Assembly (NCBI GenBank): GCA_026224825.1
Contig: JAMFRO010000018.1
Location: 62,001 to 126,000 of the forward strand
Direction: 5' to 3'
DNA from: a bacterium
GTDB lineage: Bacteria; Pseudomonadota; Alphaproteobacteria; Acetobacterales; Acetobacteraceae
DNA length: 64,000 bases
In this document: positions 17,551 through 27,129 of the stretch, in pieces
Layout of the letters: each line of letters opens with the position of its first letter
Numbering within the stretch: position 1 is the stretch's first letter
The notes under the pieces: model-generated
What the model saw: the letters and a program-made list of their open reading frames with translations, nothing else
Told to the model about the DNA's origin: nothing
Databases searched by the model: none
Translations under genes and position numbers: made by a program

Positions 17551-18715
17551 CCAAAATGATACGTTCAACTGCAACCGCGCGCCCCCGCGCAATCCGAGTG
17601 CCAAGCCCGCGTCCGACATTATGGAGCGGTAGCTCCATGAACCGGTAGGTGAGGGCAGAAATTGATATCGTAACGGTCCCGGTTAACAGGGTCAGGGCCA
17701 GCGGGGTCAGGTTGGGATGATCCAGCAACATCGGAAGCCCGACATAGTGTTCCAACGCCGTGAAAATCAGCAGCAGTATGGGCAAATGCAGAAGATAGAT
17801 GCTGAATGACAGTTCGCCCAGTCTAGCAAGGTAACGCGCTGCCAGGAATGCGTAGCGATGCCCGCGCACATAAATATCCCGGACGATGATAAAGGAGGCC
17901 GATGTCTCTATAATGTCATAGACTATCTCCGGCGGATGAAACGCACCAAGCAGCAGGCGGTTATAGAGCAGGATAAGCAGTGCGGCAAAAGCAATGCCGG
18001 CATCAAACCGTCCAGCATTACGCGGCAGCATTGGGATGAGGGCGCCGAGTGCGAAGGATAGGCCAAAAGCGGTTCCGAGCTGGGATGGGACACCTGGCAG
18101 CAACGCGATGATCAGTAAGGCACCGATGAACCAACCGCGAGACTTCTGGTTTTTGACCATGAGATAGATAATGGGAAATAACGCAGAATAAATGAGCTCA
18201 ACCCGTAAAGACCACATCGGCCCGTCATACTTGGTCCAAACGCCGGCGAGGGACGCTAGAATGTGTGGGAGCGAGACCTGAGCGTGAAGATTCCGCGCAA
18301 GCCAGGGAATGAATATACCGTCCTGCGCGAGATGCCGTGCGGTAATCACACTGAAGACGGAAAATCCTGTCGCCAGCCATATCAAAGGATAAAGCCGGAA
18401 GACGCGCTTGATATAAAACCCCAGAATGACGCGGCCATTCAATATTGTTACATTACGCAGAGACATTGCCAAGACACAGCCGCTGAGGACGAAGAATAGG
18501 AGCACAGCGCCCTCGGCGTTGAAAGCGCTGGTTACAATTTCGCGCGAAATCCGCTGAAATGATCCAGGCGATGGCAACCGGTAATCGATCACCTGGATAA
18601 CATGGCCAACGAGCACGACCAGGCACGCAACACCACGTAAGGACGTAAGTTGCCGGTTATGCAACTTAGGGTCGTCCGCTGTCACTTGCCAAGACGGCAT
18701 TACACGCTCTTTCAA
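17516..18715 (-). CDS. Acyltransferase-3 family membrane protein (EPS O-acyltransferase)
   Basis: This 399-residue protein begins with the family signature LTSLRGVACLVVLVGHVIQ, with the conserved Arg and His, and has about ten membrane helices, including a typical MWSLRVELIYSALFP segment. Acyltransferase-3 (OafA/GumG-type) proteins transfer acetyl or other acyl groups onto exported glycans. Position in an EPS locus suggests acetylation of the repeat unit. It is the first gene of the minus-strand operon and overlaps the polymerase gene. It ends in a basic tail. Confidence 0.85.
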   Translation of the reverse strand: MKERVMPSWQVTADDPKLHNRQLTSLRGVACLVVLVGHVIQVIDYRLPSPGSFQRISREIVTSAFNAEGAVLLFFVLSGCVLAMSLRNVTILNGRVILGFYIKRVFRLYPLIWLATGFSVFSVITARHLAQDGIFIPWLARNLHAQVSLPHILASLAGVWTKYDGPMWSLRVELIYSALFPIIYLMVKNQKSRGWFIGALLIIALLPGVPSQLGTAFGLSFALGALIPMLPRNAGRFDAGIAFAALLILLYNRLLLGAFHPPEIVYDIIETSASFIIVRDIYVRGHRYAFLAARYLARLGELSFSIYLLHLPILLLIFTALEHYVGLPMLLDHPNLTPLALTLLTGTVTISISALTYRFMELPLHNVGRGLGTRIARGRAVAVERIILDESIAGPRPNI

Positions 18716-19257
18716 AACAAATGGAATATCTAGAGGAAATTACTAGATTTCCGGAAACATCAACAAATACATTTCACTAAGCACATCATTCTCACGAACA
18801 ATATGGCAAAGTACTTTGGACCGCATACGGACCGGTTAACAATGATTATCTCTATGTAATGAGTTGATGTCTCCTACCATAAAATCATTATTAAAACGGA
18901 TTCTTATCAGATTTTTAATTAAACACTACCTGACATAGAAAATCCCACGCATGACAAATAATTTAGCACTTAAAATTGTATGTCAATATGAAATAAATAG
19001 TCGACGAACAAACGCTTTTATTTTTCAGATTCAACAGATAGCGCGAAAACCATCGTAGATTACGTCACTCAAGGCCAAATCTTAATTTTCTATATGCGCA
19101 ATTTTATTGACTCTTTGAGACGATTTCGACATTTTTGGTGCCGATAACATCGATATGTTTATCAAACGAATGGCGCCGCGCGTCGCTCTTGCGAGAGCAC
19201 GTGAGCAGGATTCTTGTCGGGCCTTCGCGGGTCTTTTCGCAGATACTGGAGGGATTC
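18716..19257. promoter_or_regulatory. Divergent AT-rich promoter region between the two EPS operons
   Basis: About 540 bases between the divergent acyltransferase gene and the TM-protein/sugar-transferase gene, conspicuously AT-rich from 18,720 to 19,100. It holds no convincing gene, although one frame opens near 19,135 upstream of the chosen start. It presumably carries promoters in both directions. A GGAGGG ribosome site at 19,248-19,253 marks the start of the plus-strand operon. Confidence 0.5.
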
Positions 19258-19572
19258 ATGGGCGATACCACATTATGCGATACCGGAACAAATATGGTGG
19301 CCGGGCCGGCATTGCGCGATGCCGCGCATTCCTCAGACTTCGTGCATCTCCAACTGGCAAACATCAGCCGGAACTTCGCGCATGAAAAACAAGACGGCAA
19401 CGTGATTCCCAATTGGCTGATCAATTGGGTTGATGGCAGTGCGGTCATTTTATCAACATGCGCGGCCGCATGGGCTGCCGGATTTTTTTTGACGGTACAT
19501 GAGGACATGGAGCAATTCATTCCAGACATCATCGCCGTGCTGGCATTTTTTGTTACCTTGCGGTTGCGGTAG
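19258..19572 (+). CDS. N-terminal membrane part of a GumD/AceA-like sugar transferase, ended by an in-frame TAG
   Basis: ATG 19258 has a GGAGGG site four bases upstream. The 104-residue product has an acidic/polar N-terminus and two membrane segments (about VILSTCAAAWAAGFFL and IIAVLAFFVTLRLR). It ends in TAG immediately before the ATG of the sugar transferase gene, and the two reading frames are the same. Polyprenyl-phosphate hexose-1-phosphate transferases usually begin with four or five membrane helices; the downstream protein has only two before its soluble domain, and these two helices supply the missing part. I read this as the front of one gene interrupted by an amber codon, or a two-piece enzyme made by re-initiation. 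Confidence 0.6.
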   Translation: MGDTTLCDTGTNMVAGPALRDAAHSSDFVHLQLANISRNFAHEKQDGNVIPNWLINWVDGSAVILSTCAAAWAAGFFLTVHEDMEQFIPDIIAVLAFFVTLRLR

Positions 19573-20799
19573 ATGGCGCAGCCACTCCCCTCCTCACTTT
19601 TCAAGCAATTACGCCATGTTGCGCCGACGTTGATTGTCATCGGTCTGCTTCAGGCCGCGGTATTGCGGCGGATGGGATGGAGCGACAGCCAATTGCTGCT
19701 GACATCCGGAACATGGGTTGTGGTTGTCGCGTTAGGAATGGTCGTGGCGCGCGGTTGCAGCTCCTACATATTGAATCGTCCGGCGGTTGAAACAAGGCTG
19801 ACACATAGAACAGCCATTATTGGCTATGACGCGCATGCAGCACTCATTGCGCAGCATTTCGAAAACGGCTCGCAATACGGTACCGTTGTGGCGGGATTTT
19901 TTGCCGATGAGCCGAGCCAAAATGAGCCGGGCCAGCAGGATGCTGTCCCACGGGCAGGCTCAATCGCGGATTTGATCGCATTTTCCAAACAATCAAGACT
20001 GGACAGCATCATCATAGCACTTCCCCCGGGGTGTGGCCATGAGAGCGAAATCGAAAACCTGGTATGGCGGATGCGCAGCGTTCCCGCCGATCTGCTCGTC
20101 GTGCCATATCTTGTACTTTGGCCGGATGTCTTGCTGCCAGTCCAACCGATCGGCCCCATGACCTTTACCGTGCTTCAACGGAAGCCTTTGCGTGCATGGG
20201 AAATGTTCTGCAAGCAATGTTTCGACGACGTGCTCTGCGTGATCCTTCTCATCCCGCTATCGGTCGTATTGCTTGCGACCGCCATCGCCATAAAACTCGA
20301 CTCTCCGGGCCCGATACTGTTTCGGCAACCGAGGCGTGGGTTCAATAACCGGCTTTTCACGGTTTACAAATTTCGCTCGATGTATGCGGATCAGGCGGAT
20401 ATTCTCGCGGCGCGGCAGACGTCCCGGGATGACCCGCGCGTTACCCGCGTCGGAAAATGGTTGCGTCGCCTCAGCATCGACGAGCTGCCACAGATTTTCA
20501 ACGTCCTGCGCGGCGAAATGTCTCTTGTTGGGCCGCGGCCGCACGCCCCGCAGACACGTATAGAAGGTGAACTTCTGGACGATGTGATCGTCAATTACGT
20601 GATGCGCTATAAGGTTAAACCCGGGATCACCGGCTGGGCGCAGGTCAACGGCGCGCGCGGGCAGCTCGTCCGGAGCGAGGATCTGCGCAAGCGCGTCTCC
20701 TATGATCTCGAATACATCCAACGCTGGTCGATCGCCTTTGACCTCAAAATCATGGTGCTCACCGCCCTACGGGAGATGTTCAGCAAACATGCCTTCTGA
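19573..20799 (+). CDS. Undecaprenyl-phosphate sugar-1-phosphate transferase (GumD/AceA-like)
   Basis: Initiates the EPS repeat unit by moving sugar-1-phosphate, probably glucose-1-phosphate, onto the lipid carrier. The 408-residue product has two N-terminal membrane helices, a nucleotide-binding-like domain ([17 protein letters not shown], ~residues 75-185), one membrane helix (~215-240) and the catalytic bacterial sugar transferase domain: [49 protein letters not shown] and [12 protein letters not shown]. All signature residues are intact. The ATG directly follows an in-frame TAG and lacks a ribosome site of its own, so expression may need re-initiation or readthrough from the 19,258 frame. 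The next gene overlaps its end by 11 bases. Confidence 0.85.
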   Translation: MAQPLPSSLFKQLRHVAPTLIVIGLLQAAVLRRMGWSDSQLLLTSGTWVVVVALGMVVARGCSSYILNRPAVETRLTHRTAIIGYDAHAALIAQHFENGSQYGTVVAGFFADEPSQNEPGQQDAVPRAGSIADLIAFSKQSRLDSIIIALPPGCGHESEIENLVWRMRSVPADLLVVPYLVLWPDVLLPVQPIGPMTFTVLQRKPLRAWEMFCKQCFDDVLCVILLIPLSVVLLATAIAIKLDSPGPILFRQPRRGFNNRLFTVYKFRSMYADQADILAARQTSRDDPRVTRVGKWLRRLSIDELPQIFNVLRGEMSLVGPRPHAPQTRIEGELLDDVIVNYVMRYKVKPGITGWAQVNGARGQLVRSEDLRKRVSYDLEYIQRWSIAFDLKIMVLTALREMFSKHAF

Positions 20800-21655
20800 A
20801 ACTGAGCTGCTAAAAGACATTCCCGATTACGCTTTGACGCCACTGCGTCAAACCGCATTCCGGCCGGGCGGTGATGTCGGGTTGGAGATCGTCGAGCTCA
20901 TGGGCTTGCGCCTGCATAATCTGCATCGGGATGTCATCGCGGCGAAAGTGGTCGATGCGGTCATGTCGCAGCAAAAACTTCTCGTCGTAAACGCCAACGC
21001 GCACATGATGGTTCTGGCGCAACAACTGCCCTGGATATGCGGCTTGTTTCGAAGCGCGGATATCGCGTTTTGCGATGGTGCGGGCGTGCAACTCGCCACA
21101 AGGTTGCTGAAAGGCCGGGGTATCCACCGGACCACGCCGCCTGAATGGATCGGGACGGCTCTGCAGTCGCTCGGCGCGGACGCATCGATATTCTGGCTGG
21201 GCGGCGAAGCGGCGGTTGCGGAGGCAGCGGCGCGGCGCTTCGAAGCGCTTTATGGTGTGCGAACGGCAGGTGTCCAGCATGGGTTTTTCGAAACCGCGCC
21301 AGGCTCTTCAGATACGCTGGCGGTGGTAAACCGGATCAATGCGGCTGGGCCGTCCATCCTGCTCATTAACATGGGGATGCCGTTGCAGGAGCGTTGGTTG
21401 TGGGAGAACTGGGAACGCCTGCCAAATTGCGTGGCCATTACCGCTGGCGCGCTTGTCGACCATGCCGCAGGGCGCGTGAAACGGCCGCCACGCTGGGTGG
21501 CCAACCTTGGCGTGGAATGGCTCATACGCCTTCTGCATGAGCCCCGCAGGCTATGGCGGCGCTACCTCCTTGGGCTGCCGGTCTTTGGCTTCTACGTGTT
21601 GCGCTACGCACTTCTGAGTGAGCCGGATACCGCGCGGACCGGGGGCAGGCGCTAA
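20789..21655 (+). CDS. WecG/TagA/CpsF-family (GT26) glycosyltransferase, GumM/AceB-like
   Basis: The ATG at 20789 overlaps the end of the sugar transferase gene by 11 bases and has GGGAG upstream. The 288-residue protein carries GT26 family marks: VVNANAHMMVLAQ, then ADIAFCDGAGVQLA with the conserved Asp, HGFF, and NMGMPLQERWLWEN. GT26 enzymes add the second sugar to the lipid-linked primer on the cytosolic side. In xanthan and acetan assembly the equivalent step forms a cellobiose-type disaccharide, so by analogy this is probably the second step here. The C-terminus is basic with a possible membrane-binding helix (RYLLGLPVFGFYVLRY). Confidence 0.85.
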   Translation: MPSETELLKDIPDYALTPLRQTAFRPGGDVGLEIVELMGLRLHNLHRDVIAAKVVDAVMSQQKLLVVNANAHMMVLAQQLPWICGLFRSADIAFCDGAGVQLATRLLKGRGIHRTTPPEWIGTALQSLGADASIFWLGGEAAVAEAAARRFEALYGVRTAGVQHGFFETAPGSSDTLAVVNRINAAGPSILLINMGMPLQERWLWENWERLPNCVAITAGALVDHAAGRVKRPPRWVANLGVEWLIRLLHEPRRLWRRYLLGLPVFGFYVLRYALLSEPDTARTGGRR

Positions 21656-21694
21656 GCCAATGAAACAATCTCGTAAAGTTGAGTTGTTACCGCA

Positions 21695-23860
21695 ATGAGT
21701 GAGCAAATGATGCGGCCCTATGGGCCACCCGCGCAAACCGTAATGATCGGCTCGTCGGTCAGGCAGGCGCTGCGTGCGGGGCGGCATCATAAATGGCTTT
21801 TTCTCGCGTGCTTTTTCAGTGTTTTGATAGTGGGATTGGCAGTCGTGTGCACCCTGCCGTCACGTTATTCAGCGACCACGGTCCTGGCGATTTCGCAGCA
21901 AATCGCGAGCCCGTTGGCGGCCAGCCAGGCTCAGCCGCAAGATGACGATCCGGCAGCCATGATCGCTTCCATGTTGAAATCGAAGGAAGTCGCCGCGGCC
22001 ATGCTCGTGCAATATCCGCCGCCTCCCGCCAGGCGAGGCCCGCGCGATGTCTTGTGCAGCAAAGGCCTTGTCTTTCTATGCCGTCCAAGTGCCACTGCCG
22101 CGCAACTGCAAGAGGCGCAGATCGACGGCTTTCTCGCCGATTTGATCGTGTCGCAGGAAGGGCAGTCCGCCGTGATGGATGTCACCGTCACGGCACCGAC
22201 AGCGCAGGGTGCGGCATCTATGGCCAATGGCGTTGTGCAGGCTTACGAGAAAATAGCGATGCAGCAGCACGCCGCGCAAGCCGCGCATGTGTCAGACTGG
22301 CTTAACCAGCGTACTTCGTCGCTCCGGCTGGACTGGCTAAACGCGGTACAATCGGCCGATGCCTATAGCATCGCCCATAATCTCACCATGTCCAGCAACG
22401 GCACAACCTCCGGTCCGCTGATCGACCAGCAGATTGGCGAGGTCGCCGCCAGTCTCGATGGTGCGCAAGCCGAATTGATTAATGCTAAGGCACAGGCTGC
22501 ATCCCTGCAAGATGCTTCGCGGCACGGAGATCCGTTGGCGCTGGTGCCCTTATCGGCACAACCGGTCCTGGTTGCCGACGCCACGACATTGTTGCAACTT
22601 AAGAACACGCGCGACCAGTTGTCATCGGAATTTGGGCCGGATTATCCAAAAATTCAGGCGCTCGACCAACAAATTGCCACGACGCAGGCGGAGCTTAACG
22701 CGCAGGCCGGCAATGCGCTCGCCTCGATAGGAGAAAATCTAATCGCTGCCACCACGAAGGTGCAACAGTTGACCACCCAACTCGCGCAATTGCGTACGCA
22801 GGCCGTGAATGAAAATGGAGAGGAATCGCAATACCTGGCTTTGACCGCTGAAGCCGCGAGCGCTCAAGCCATCTACGCGGCATTTCTGCAGCATGCCGAT
22901 GAAGTGGCCGACCGCACCTCGTGGTTTCAGTCGCCCGTGAACATTATCTCCGCGGCCAGCGTGCCTCTGTACCCCATTTTTCCGAACCGGATAAAACTGG
23001 GCATTGGTATCATGCTCCTTGCCATTGTCGCGGGGATGGGGGCTGCGTTGTTACGCGAGTATAGTTCGCAGAGTTTCGGCCAGGCGGCGGATCTGCGAAC
23101 GAGCACACAATTGCCGGTGCTGGCAATGCTGCCCTGGATAACACCAAAGCGAGGGGAGACCTTAACGCAACACGTCCTATTTGGGCCCCACTCGCGAACG
23201 AGCGAAGCCATTCGTGGCATCGCGGCGACGCTCTCACTCCTGGCCGGAGACCATGCAGGATCCCGCACAGTTTTAGTAACTTCCGCGGGTGCGCTTGAAG
23301 GAAAAAGCACGCTGGCAACATGGCTTGCCGTTACCGCGCAGCAAACCGGCCAGGCGACATTACTGGTGGACGGCGATCATCGCCGTGGATCGCTAATGCA
23401 AATTGCTTCGGAATCGGAAAAGCCGGGGTTAACCGAGTTGCTCGCCGGCACGGCAAGTATAAACGATGTCATTCAAATTGATCCGTTGACGCAGGTATCT
23501 TTTATCGCCGCCGGCACCGCGACGGCGCGATCTTTTTGCAGCGCCGATATCGCCCGGCTTCGCACGATATTTAATGCTTTAAAAACCACCTATAGTTTCA
23601 TCGTGATCGATAGCCCGCCGCTGCTCGCCATGGCCGACGGGCTCGTACTCGGAAATCTCGCCGACCAAACCTTATTCATTACCCGCTGGAAGCATAGTTC
23701 ACGGCAGGCGGTTGTCGACTGCCTCGACCGTCTGCGAACCTATGGCGCGCGTGTTGCCGGAATCGTCGTCACAATGGTGGAACCCAACGCCTCGCGGGAC
23801 TTTGGTGGTGAATACGGCCGGCAGGAAACGCTTTTGATCAATCGCCTCTACGGCTCCTGA
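21695..23860 (+). CDS. Wzc-like polysaccharide co-polymerase with tyrosine-kinase-type ATPase domain
   Basis: Controls chain length and export. The 721-residue protein has a membrane helix at ~33-55, a long periplasmic coiled-coil region (~60-420, with Leu/Gln/Ala heptads such as TTKVQQLTTQLAQLRTQ), a second membrane helix at ~430-450 and a cytosolic BY-kinase-like domain. The Walker A motif is GALEGKST (around residue 531), Walker A' is LLVDGDHRRGS, and Walker B is FIVIDSPPLL. The usual C-terminal tyrosine cluster is nearly absent: only one Tyr lies in the last six residues (NRLYGS) and one in EYGRQE. Regulation by autophosphorylation may therefore be reduced. It lies between GT26 and GT4 genes in the same operon. 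Confidence 0.85.
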   Translation: MSEQMMRPYGPPAQTVMIGSSVRQALRAGRHHKWLFLACFFSVLIVGLAVVCTLPSRYSATTVLAISQQIASPLAASQAQPQDDDPAAMIASMLKSKEVAAAMLVQYPPPPARRGPRDVLCSKGLVFLCRPSATAAQLQEAQIDGFLADLIVSQEGQSAVMDVTVTAPTAQGAASMANGVVQAYEKIAMQQHAAQAAHVSDWLNQRTSSLRLDWLNAVQSADAYSIAHNLTMSSNGTTSGPLIDQQIGEVAASLDGAQAELINAKAQAASLQDASRHGDPLALVPLSAQPVLVADATTLLQLKNTRDQLSSEFGPDYPKIQALDQQIATTQAELNAQAGNALASIGENLIAATTKVQQLTTQLAQLRTQAVNENGEESQYLALTAEAASAQAIYAAFLQHADEVADRTSWFQSPVNIISAASVPLYPIFPNRIKLGIGIMLLAIVAGMGAALLREYSSQSFGQAADLRTSTQLPVLAMLPWITPKRGETLTQHVLFGPHSRTSEAIRGIAATLSLLAGDHAGSRTVLVTSAGALEGKSTLATWLAVTAQQTGQATLLVDGDHRRGSLMQIASESEKPGLTELLAGTASINDVIQIDPLTQVSFIAAGTATARSFCSADIARLRTIFNALKTTYSFIVIDSPPLLAMADGLVLGNLADQTLFITRWKHSSRQAVVDCLDRLRTYGARVAGIVVTMVEPNASRDFGGEYGRQETLLINRLYGS

Positions 23861-23864
23861 AAGC

Positions 23865-24983
23865 ATGGCCTTAAAGATTGCACATATCGTCCGGCAATTC
23901 AGCCCCTCAATCGGTGGTCTGGAAACCGCCGTTCTCAACCTTGCTCAAAAACAACGTGAGACTCTGGGCATCGACGCCTATGTCGTCACGCTGGAGCGCG
24001 TGTTCGGACTAAATGCGAAGTTGCCGGCGCAGGATGAAGTCGCGGGCGTTCCAGTCGTGCGGCTGCCATGGTGGGGTTCAACACGCTATCCGCTTGCACC
24101 AAGTGTGTTGCTGCATCTAGGCGCGGCTGATATATTGCACGTCCATGCGATCGATTTCTTTTTCGATTTCCTGGCGCTGACCCAGCCCATCCATAGGCGG
24201 GCGATGGTCGCATCAACGCATGGGGGATTTTTTCATACTGGGCGGTTCGCGCGCATAAAGCGCCTCTGGTTCAATACCGTTACCCGCGCGTCTATCCGCG
24301 CCTATGGGCGAATCATCGCCTGCAGCCAAAGCGACGCGGCATTGTTTCGCCATCACGCTGCCGGGCGCCTCATAACAATCGAAAACGGCATAGACAGAGA
24401 GAAGTTTCGCGGTGCAGCCGCGCAAACGCAGACACGAACGATAATCTATTTCGGCCGGTTCGCTGAAAACAAACGGCTGTCCTCGCTTTTTCCTATCCTG
24501 GCCGCATTACAAGAAAAGCATCCCGATTGGAGACTGATTGTCGCCGGCCGTGAGGGAGAGATAAAGGCCGAGCAGATACTGGAAATGGCAAGACATGCCG
24601 GCGTTGCAACAGCGGTCTCATGTGTGGCCGAACCCAGCGATGAGCAATTGCGCCGGCTGATCGGGGAGGCAAGTTTCTTCATTTGCCTGTCAAGTTATGA
24701 AGGGTTCGGGATGGCGGCGGTCGAAGCGATGTCCGCTGGGCTCCTCCCGATATTGAGCGACATTCCCCCTTTTCGGCGGCTCTGTGAGGAAACGGACTTT
24801 GGCTTGGTCGCCACGCTGGATGATCCGCATGGAACAGCAGAAATGATGGAAGCAAATATACTGGACGAGACTGCATACAGAATCCGCCGGGCGTCAGTGC
24901 AAGACGCGGTGCGACAGTACGATTGGAATAATGTGGCAAAACAATATTCCGACGCATGCCACGAGGTCTTGGCGCAAAAATGA
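23865..24983 (+). CDS. GT4-family glycosyltransferase (GumH/AceC-like, probable mannosyltransferase)
   Basis: This 372-residue protein starts four bases after the Wzc stop. It shows a GT4/GT-B pattern: an N-terminal HIVRQFSPSIGGLETAVLNLA loop, STHGGFFHTGRFARIKRLWFN, and CSQSD. The donor-binding half has ENGIDREKF, YFGRFAENKRLS and SSYEGFGMAAVEAMSAGLLPILSD, including the E-x7-E motif. The middle segment resembles the GDP-mannose-dependent enzymes of the xanthan (GumH) and acetan (AceC) pathways, which add the third sugar. It is probably cytosolic or peripheral. The mannose assignment rests on family resemblance and context. Confidence 0.8.
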   Translation: MALKIAHIVRQFSPSIGGLETAVLNLAQKQRETLGIDAYVVTLERVFGLNAKLPAQDEVAGVPVVRLPWWGSTRYPLAPSVLLHLGAADILHVHAIDFFFDFLALTQPIHRRAMVASTHGGFFHTGRFARIKRLWFNTVTRASIRAYGRIIACSQSDAALFRHHAAGRLITIENGIDREKFRGAAAQTQTRTIIYFGRFAENKRLSSLFPILAALQEKHPDWRLIVAGREGEIKAEQILEMARHAGVATAVSCVAEPSDEQLRRLIGEASFFICLSSYEGFGMAAVEAMSAGLLPILSDIPPFRRLCEETDFGLVATLDDPHGTAEMMEANILDETAYRIRRASVQDAVRQYDWNNVAKQYSDACHEVLAQK

Positions 24984-25052
24984 TGGGACCGGCCCTTACC
25001 GCCCAGCAGATGGGCAATCAAATATGTGCTTCTCATAACCAACACGCATGAC

Positions 25053-26372
25053 ATGAAAAGGATCATTTACACCAGGCTGATGTCGCGCATGCTCGTAACC
25101 GGGCTCTTGGCCGCTTGCTGTTTTCACGGTTCCGCTCACGCGCAAATGATCGAACAATATGTGCCCACCGATATTCCCGGCTATGAGGCGAATATGAGCG
25201 GCTCCGTTACAAATCGAATGAATTCGCAAGGCCAACCCACAGGCATTGAACTCGGTGATTTTGTAATTCTGCCGGCACTAAACGAGAGTGCAGGGTACAA
25301 CTCAAATACGCTGGGAGCGCCAAACTCGGGAAGTGCCGAGATTGAAACCCAGGCCAATCTGGCAGCCAATTCAAATTGGTCACGGAACGCACTTAAATTG
25401 TCATTCAATCTCGATGATCACCGTTTTCTGGACGTGCCGACCGCGAGCTATACAAATTGGACGGCGGCAGCAGAGGGTTCGCTAAATCTAGGCAATGACA
25501 CCGCCAACCTCGCCTATTCACATTCCTTACTAAACCTGGCTGCGACAAGTATTGGTGTCGCCGGCATCACCACCCCGGTTCCCTACACTATGGACGATAT
25601 CAGGGGATCCTATCTCAAATTGTTGGGCCGCGTCGGCCTGATCCCGAGCATCGAATTGGAGAATTTCACCTTTGGTGCGGCCGGCCCCGGAGGCCAAAAC
25701 AGCTATGCCAACTTAAATCACCGGACCGAAACCGGGTCTTTGGCAGCTCGGCTCGAGCGCGTCCCAGGCAATGCGGTCGTGGTAGTTCTGCGTGCGTCGG
25801 TCGCGCAATTCGACAATGATCACACCGAGGATTATTCTGACTACCTCGGTCTGTTGGGTTTGGACATGCAGGGCGACCCGGTCCTTCAATACCGCCTGCT
25901 GGTTGGTGTCGAAAGCCGACATTTTTCCAGCGCTATGGCAACAACAAAAACGATTCCAAGCTTTGAGCTAAACGTGGTTTGGACACCGACCGAGTTGGAT
26001 ACGATTACGATTACCGGCACACACCGGATGAACGATCCGACCTCTCCGTTTGTAGGCGAGCAAGACAGTCTCGATGGGCGCCTTCAGTATGACCACGAAC
26101 TTCGCGAGACCCTGTTTGTTTCGGCTTTCACCGAGGCGATCAAAAGCAATTCACGCTCGGCAGCTCCCGCGGAAGAAAATTTTTCTCAGACTCAATATGG
26201 CGCCGGTATCGCAGTAAATTGGGAGATAAACCGGCATCTGAGCGCCACGATAAACTATAACTTCAACCGCAATGAGAACTCCAACGGTTTGCATGGCTCG
26301 ACGAATATAGCCTACAGCAGCCCAAGTTTTTCGAGTAATGAAATTTTGATTGGATTTCGCATCTATGAATGA
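25053..26372 (+). CDS. Outer-membrane beta-barrel protein of the EPS locus
   Basis: ATG 25053 is chosen since it gives a typical signal peptide (basic MKRIIYTRLMSRM, then VTGLLAACC, cleavage near AHAQ). A GTG at 25026 would add nine residues. The ~439-residue product is rich in alternating hydrophobic/polar strands and aromatic residues, with no Cys after the signal, and ends in an aromatic-containing strand (SNEILIGFRIYE), typical of outer-membrane barrels of the kind found beside GumB-like export proteins in alphaproteobacterial EPS loci. A role as a polysaccharide export pore or accessory is inferred from neighbours. Confidence 0.75.
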   Translation: MKRIIYTRLMSRMLVTGLLAACCFHGSAHAQMIEQYVPTDIPGYEANMSGSVTNRMNSQGQPTGIELGDFVILPALNESAGYNSNTLGAPNSGSAEIETQANLAANSNWSRNALKLSFNLDDHRFLDVPTASYTNWTAAAEGSLNLGNDTANLAYSHSLLNLAATSIGVAGITTPVPYTMDDIRGSYLKLLGRVGLIPSIELENFTFGAAGPGGQNSYANLNHRTETGSLAARLERVPGNAVVVVLRASVAQFDNDHTEDYSDYLGLLGLDMQGDPVLQYRLLVGVESRHFSSAMATTKTIPSFELNVVWTPTELDTITITGTHRMNDPTSPFVGEQDSLDGRLQYDHELRETLFVSAFTEAIKSNSRSAAPAEENFSQTQYGAGIAVNWEINRHLSATINYNFNRNENSNGLHGSTNIAYSSPSFSSNEILIGFRIYE

Positions 26373-26408
26373 AGTATCATTTACTCCGGCTTTGTTGAGG
26401 GCGCGGCT

Positions 26409-27014
26409 ATGAATCATGTCAAAAACACATCGAAATCTGCGTGTCCATGGGTTCAACGCATGAAGCCGATAAACAAATGCTCTCTTCTGGCTCTTCTGAT
26501 ATTGACCGGTTGTGCACAGGGAGGGAACTTGCAACCGCTCAACGACCCGGTGGCGGCAAGCTACCATCTCGGTGTTGGCGATCAAATTAGAGTCATTACC
26601 TATGGCGACGCGCAGCTTAACAATAATTTTACGGTCGGTGAGGATGGTAAGATTTCATCTCCGTTGGTGGGAAGCATAGCTGCTTCCGGGTCTACTACCG
26701 ATGAGCTGGCATCGGCCATTGCAAAATCGTTGGAGATCAAGCCGAAATTTGTGTCGGTTCAGGTTGTTCAATATCATCCCATCTCGGTGCTTGGTGAGGT
26801 AAACCATCCTGGCCAATATCCGTTTCAACCTGGGATGAAGATGCTGGACGCTGTTGCCTTGGCCGGAGGTTTTACCTACCGGGCGGTAACGGACGATGCA
26901 TCTGATTTGCGAAGCAACGCCCAAGCTACCGGCACACCCATCGAAGGCAGAATCGAACGTAGCTCCACCCTCGAACCTGGTGACGTTATCACCGTATATG
27001 AGCGCTATTTCTAA
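26409..27014 (+). CDS. GumB-like polysaccharide export lipoprotein
   Basis: The 201-residue protein has a lipoprotein signal (LLALLILTGC, lipobox L-T-G-C). The Poly_export domain follows (YHLGVGDQIRVITYGD, VGEDGKISSPLVGSI) and then one SLBB-like segment (ISVLGEVNHPGQYPFQPGMKMLDAVALAGGF). It ends soon after, so it is the short GumB type rather than the longer Wza type with a C-terminal membrane helix. It likely works with the Wzc and barrel proteins as the periplasmic/outer-membrane exit channel. ATG 26409 has GAGGG upstream; ATG 26460 would begin directly at the signal peptide and is an alternative. Confidence 0.85.
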   Translation: MNHVKNTSKSACPWVQRMKPINKCSLLALLILTGCAQGGNLQPLNDPVAASYHLGVGDQIRVITYGDAQLNNNFTVGEDGKISSPLVGSIAASGSTTDELASAIAKSLEIKPKFVSVQVVQYHPISVLGEVNHPGQYPFQPGMKMLDAVALAGGFTYRAVTDDASDLRSNAQATGTPIEGRIERSSTLEPGDVITVYERYF

Positions 27015-27129
27015 TGCCGTCGCATCTTTCTCCATGAGACGAAATCTCGACAGATCGACGGCCGGCCAACGCGATCTAAAACCATACCAATGCGCCGATC
27101 AACCCATAAACCAGCACCTGGAGTAACCA

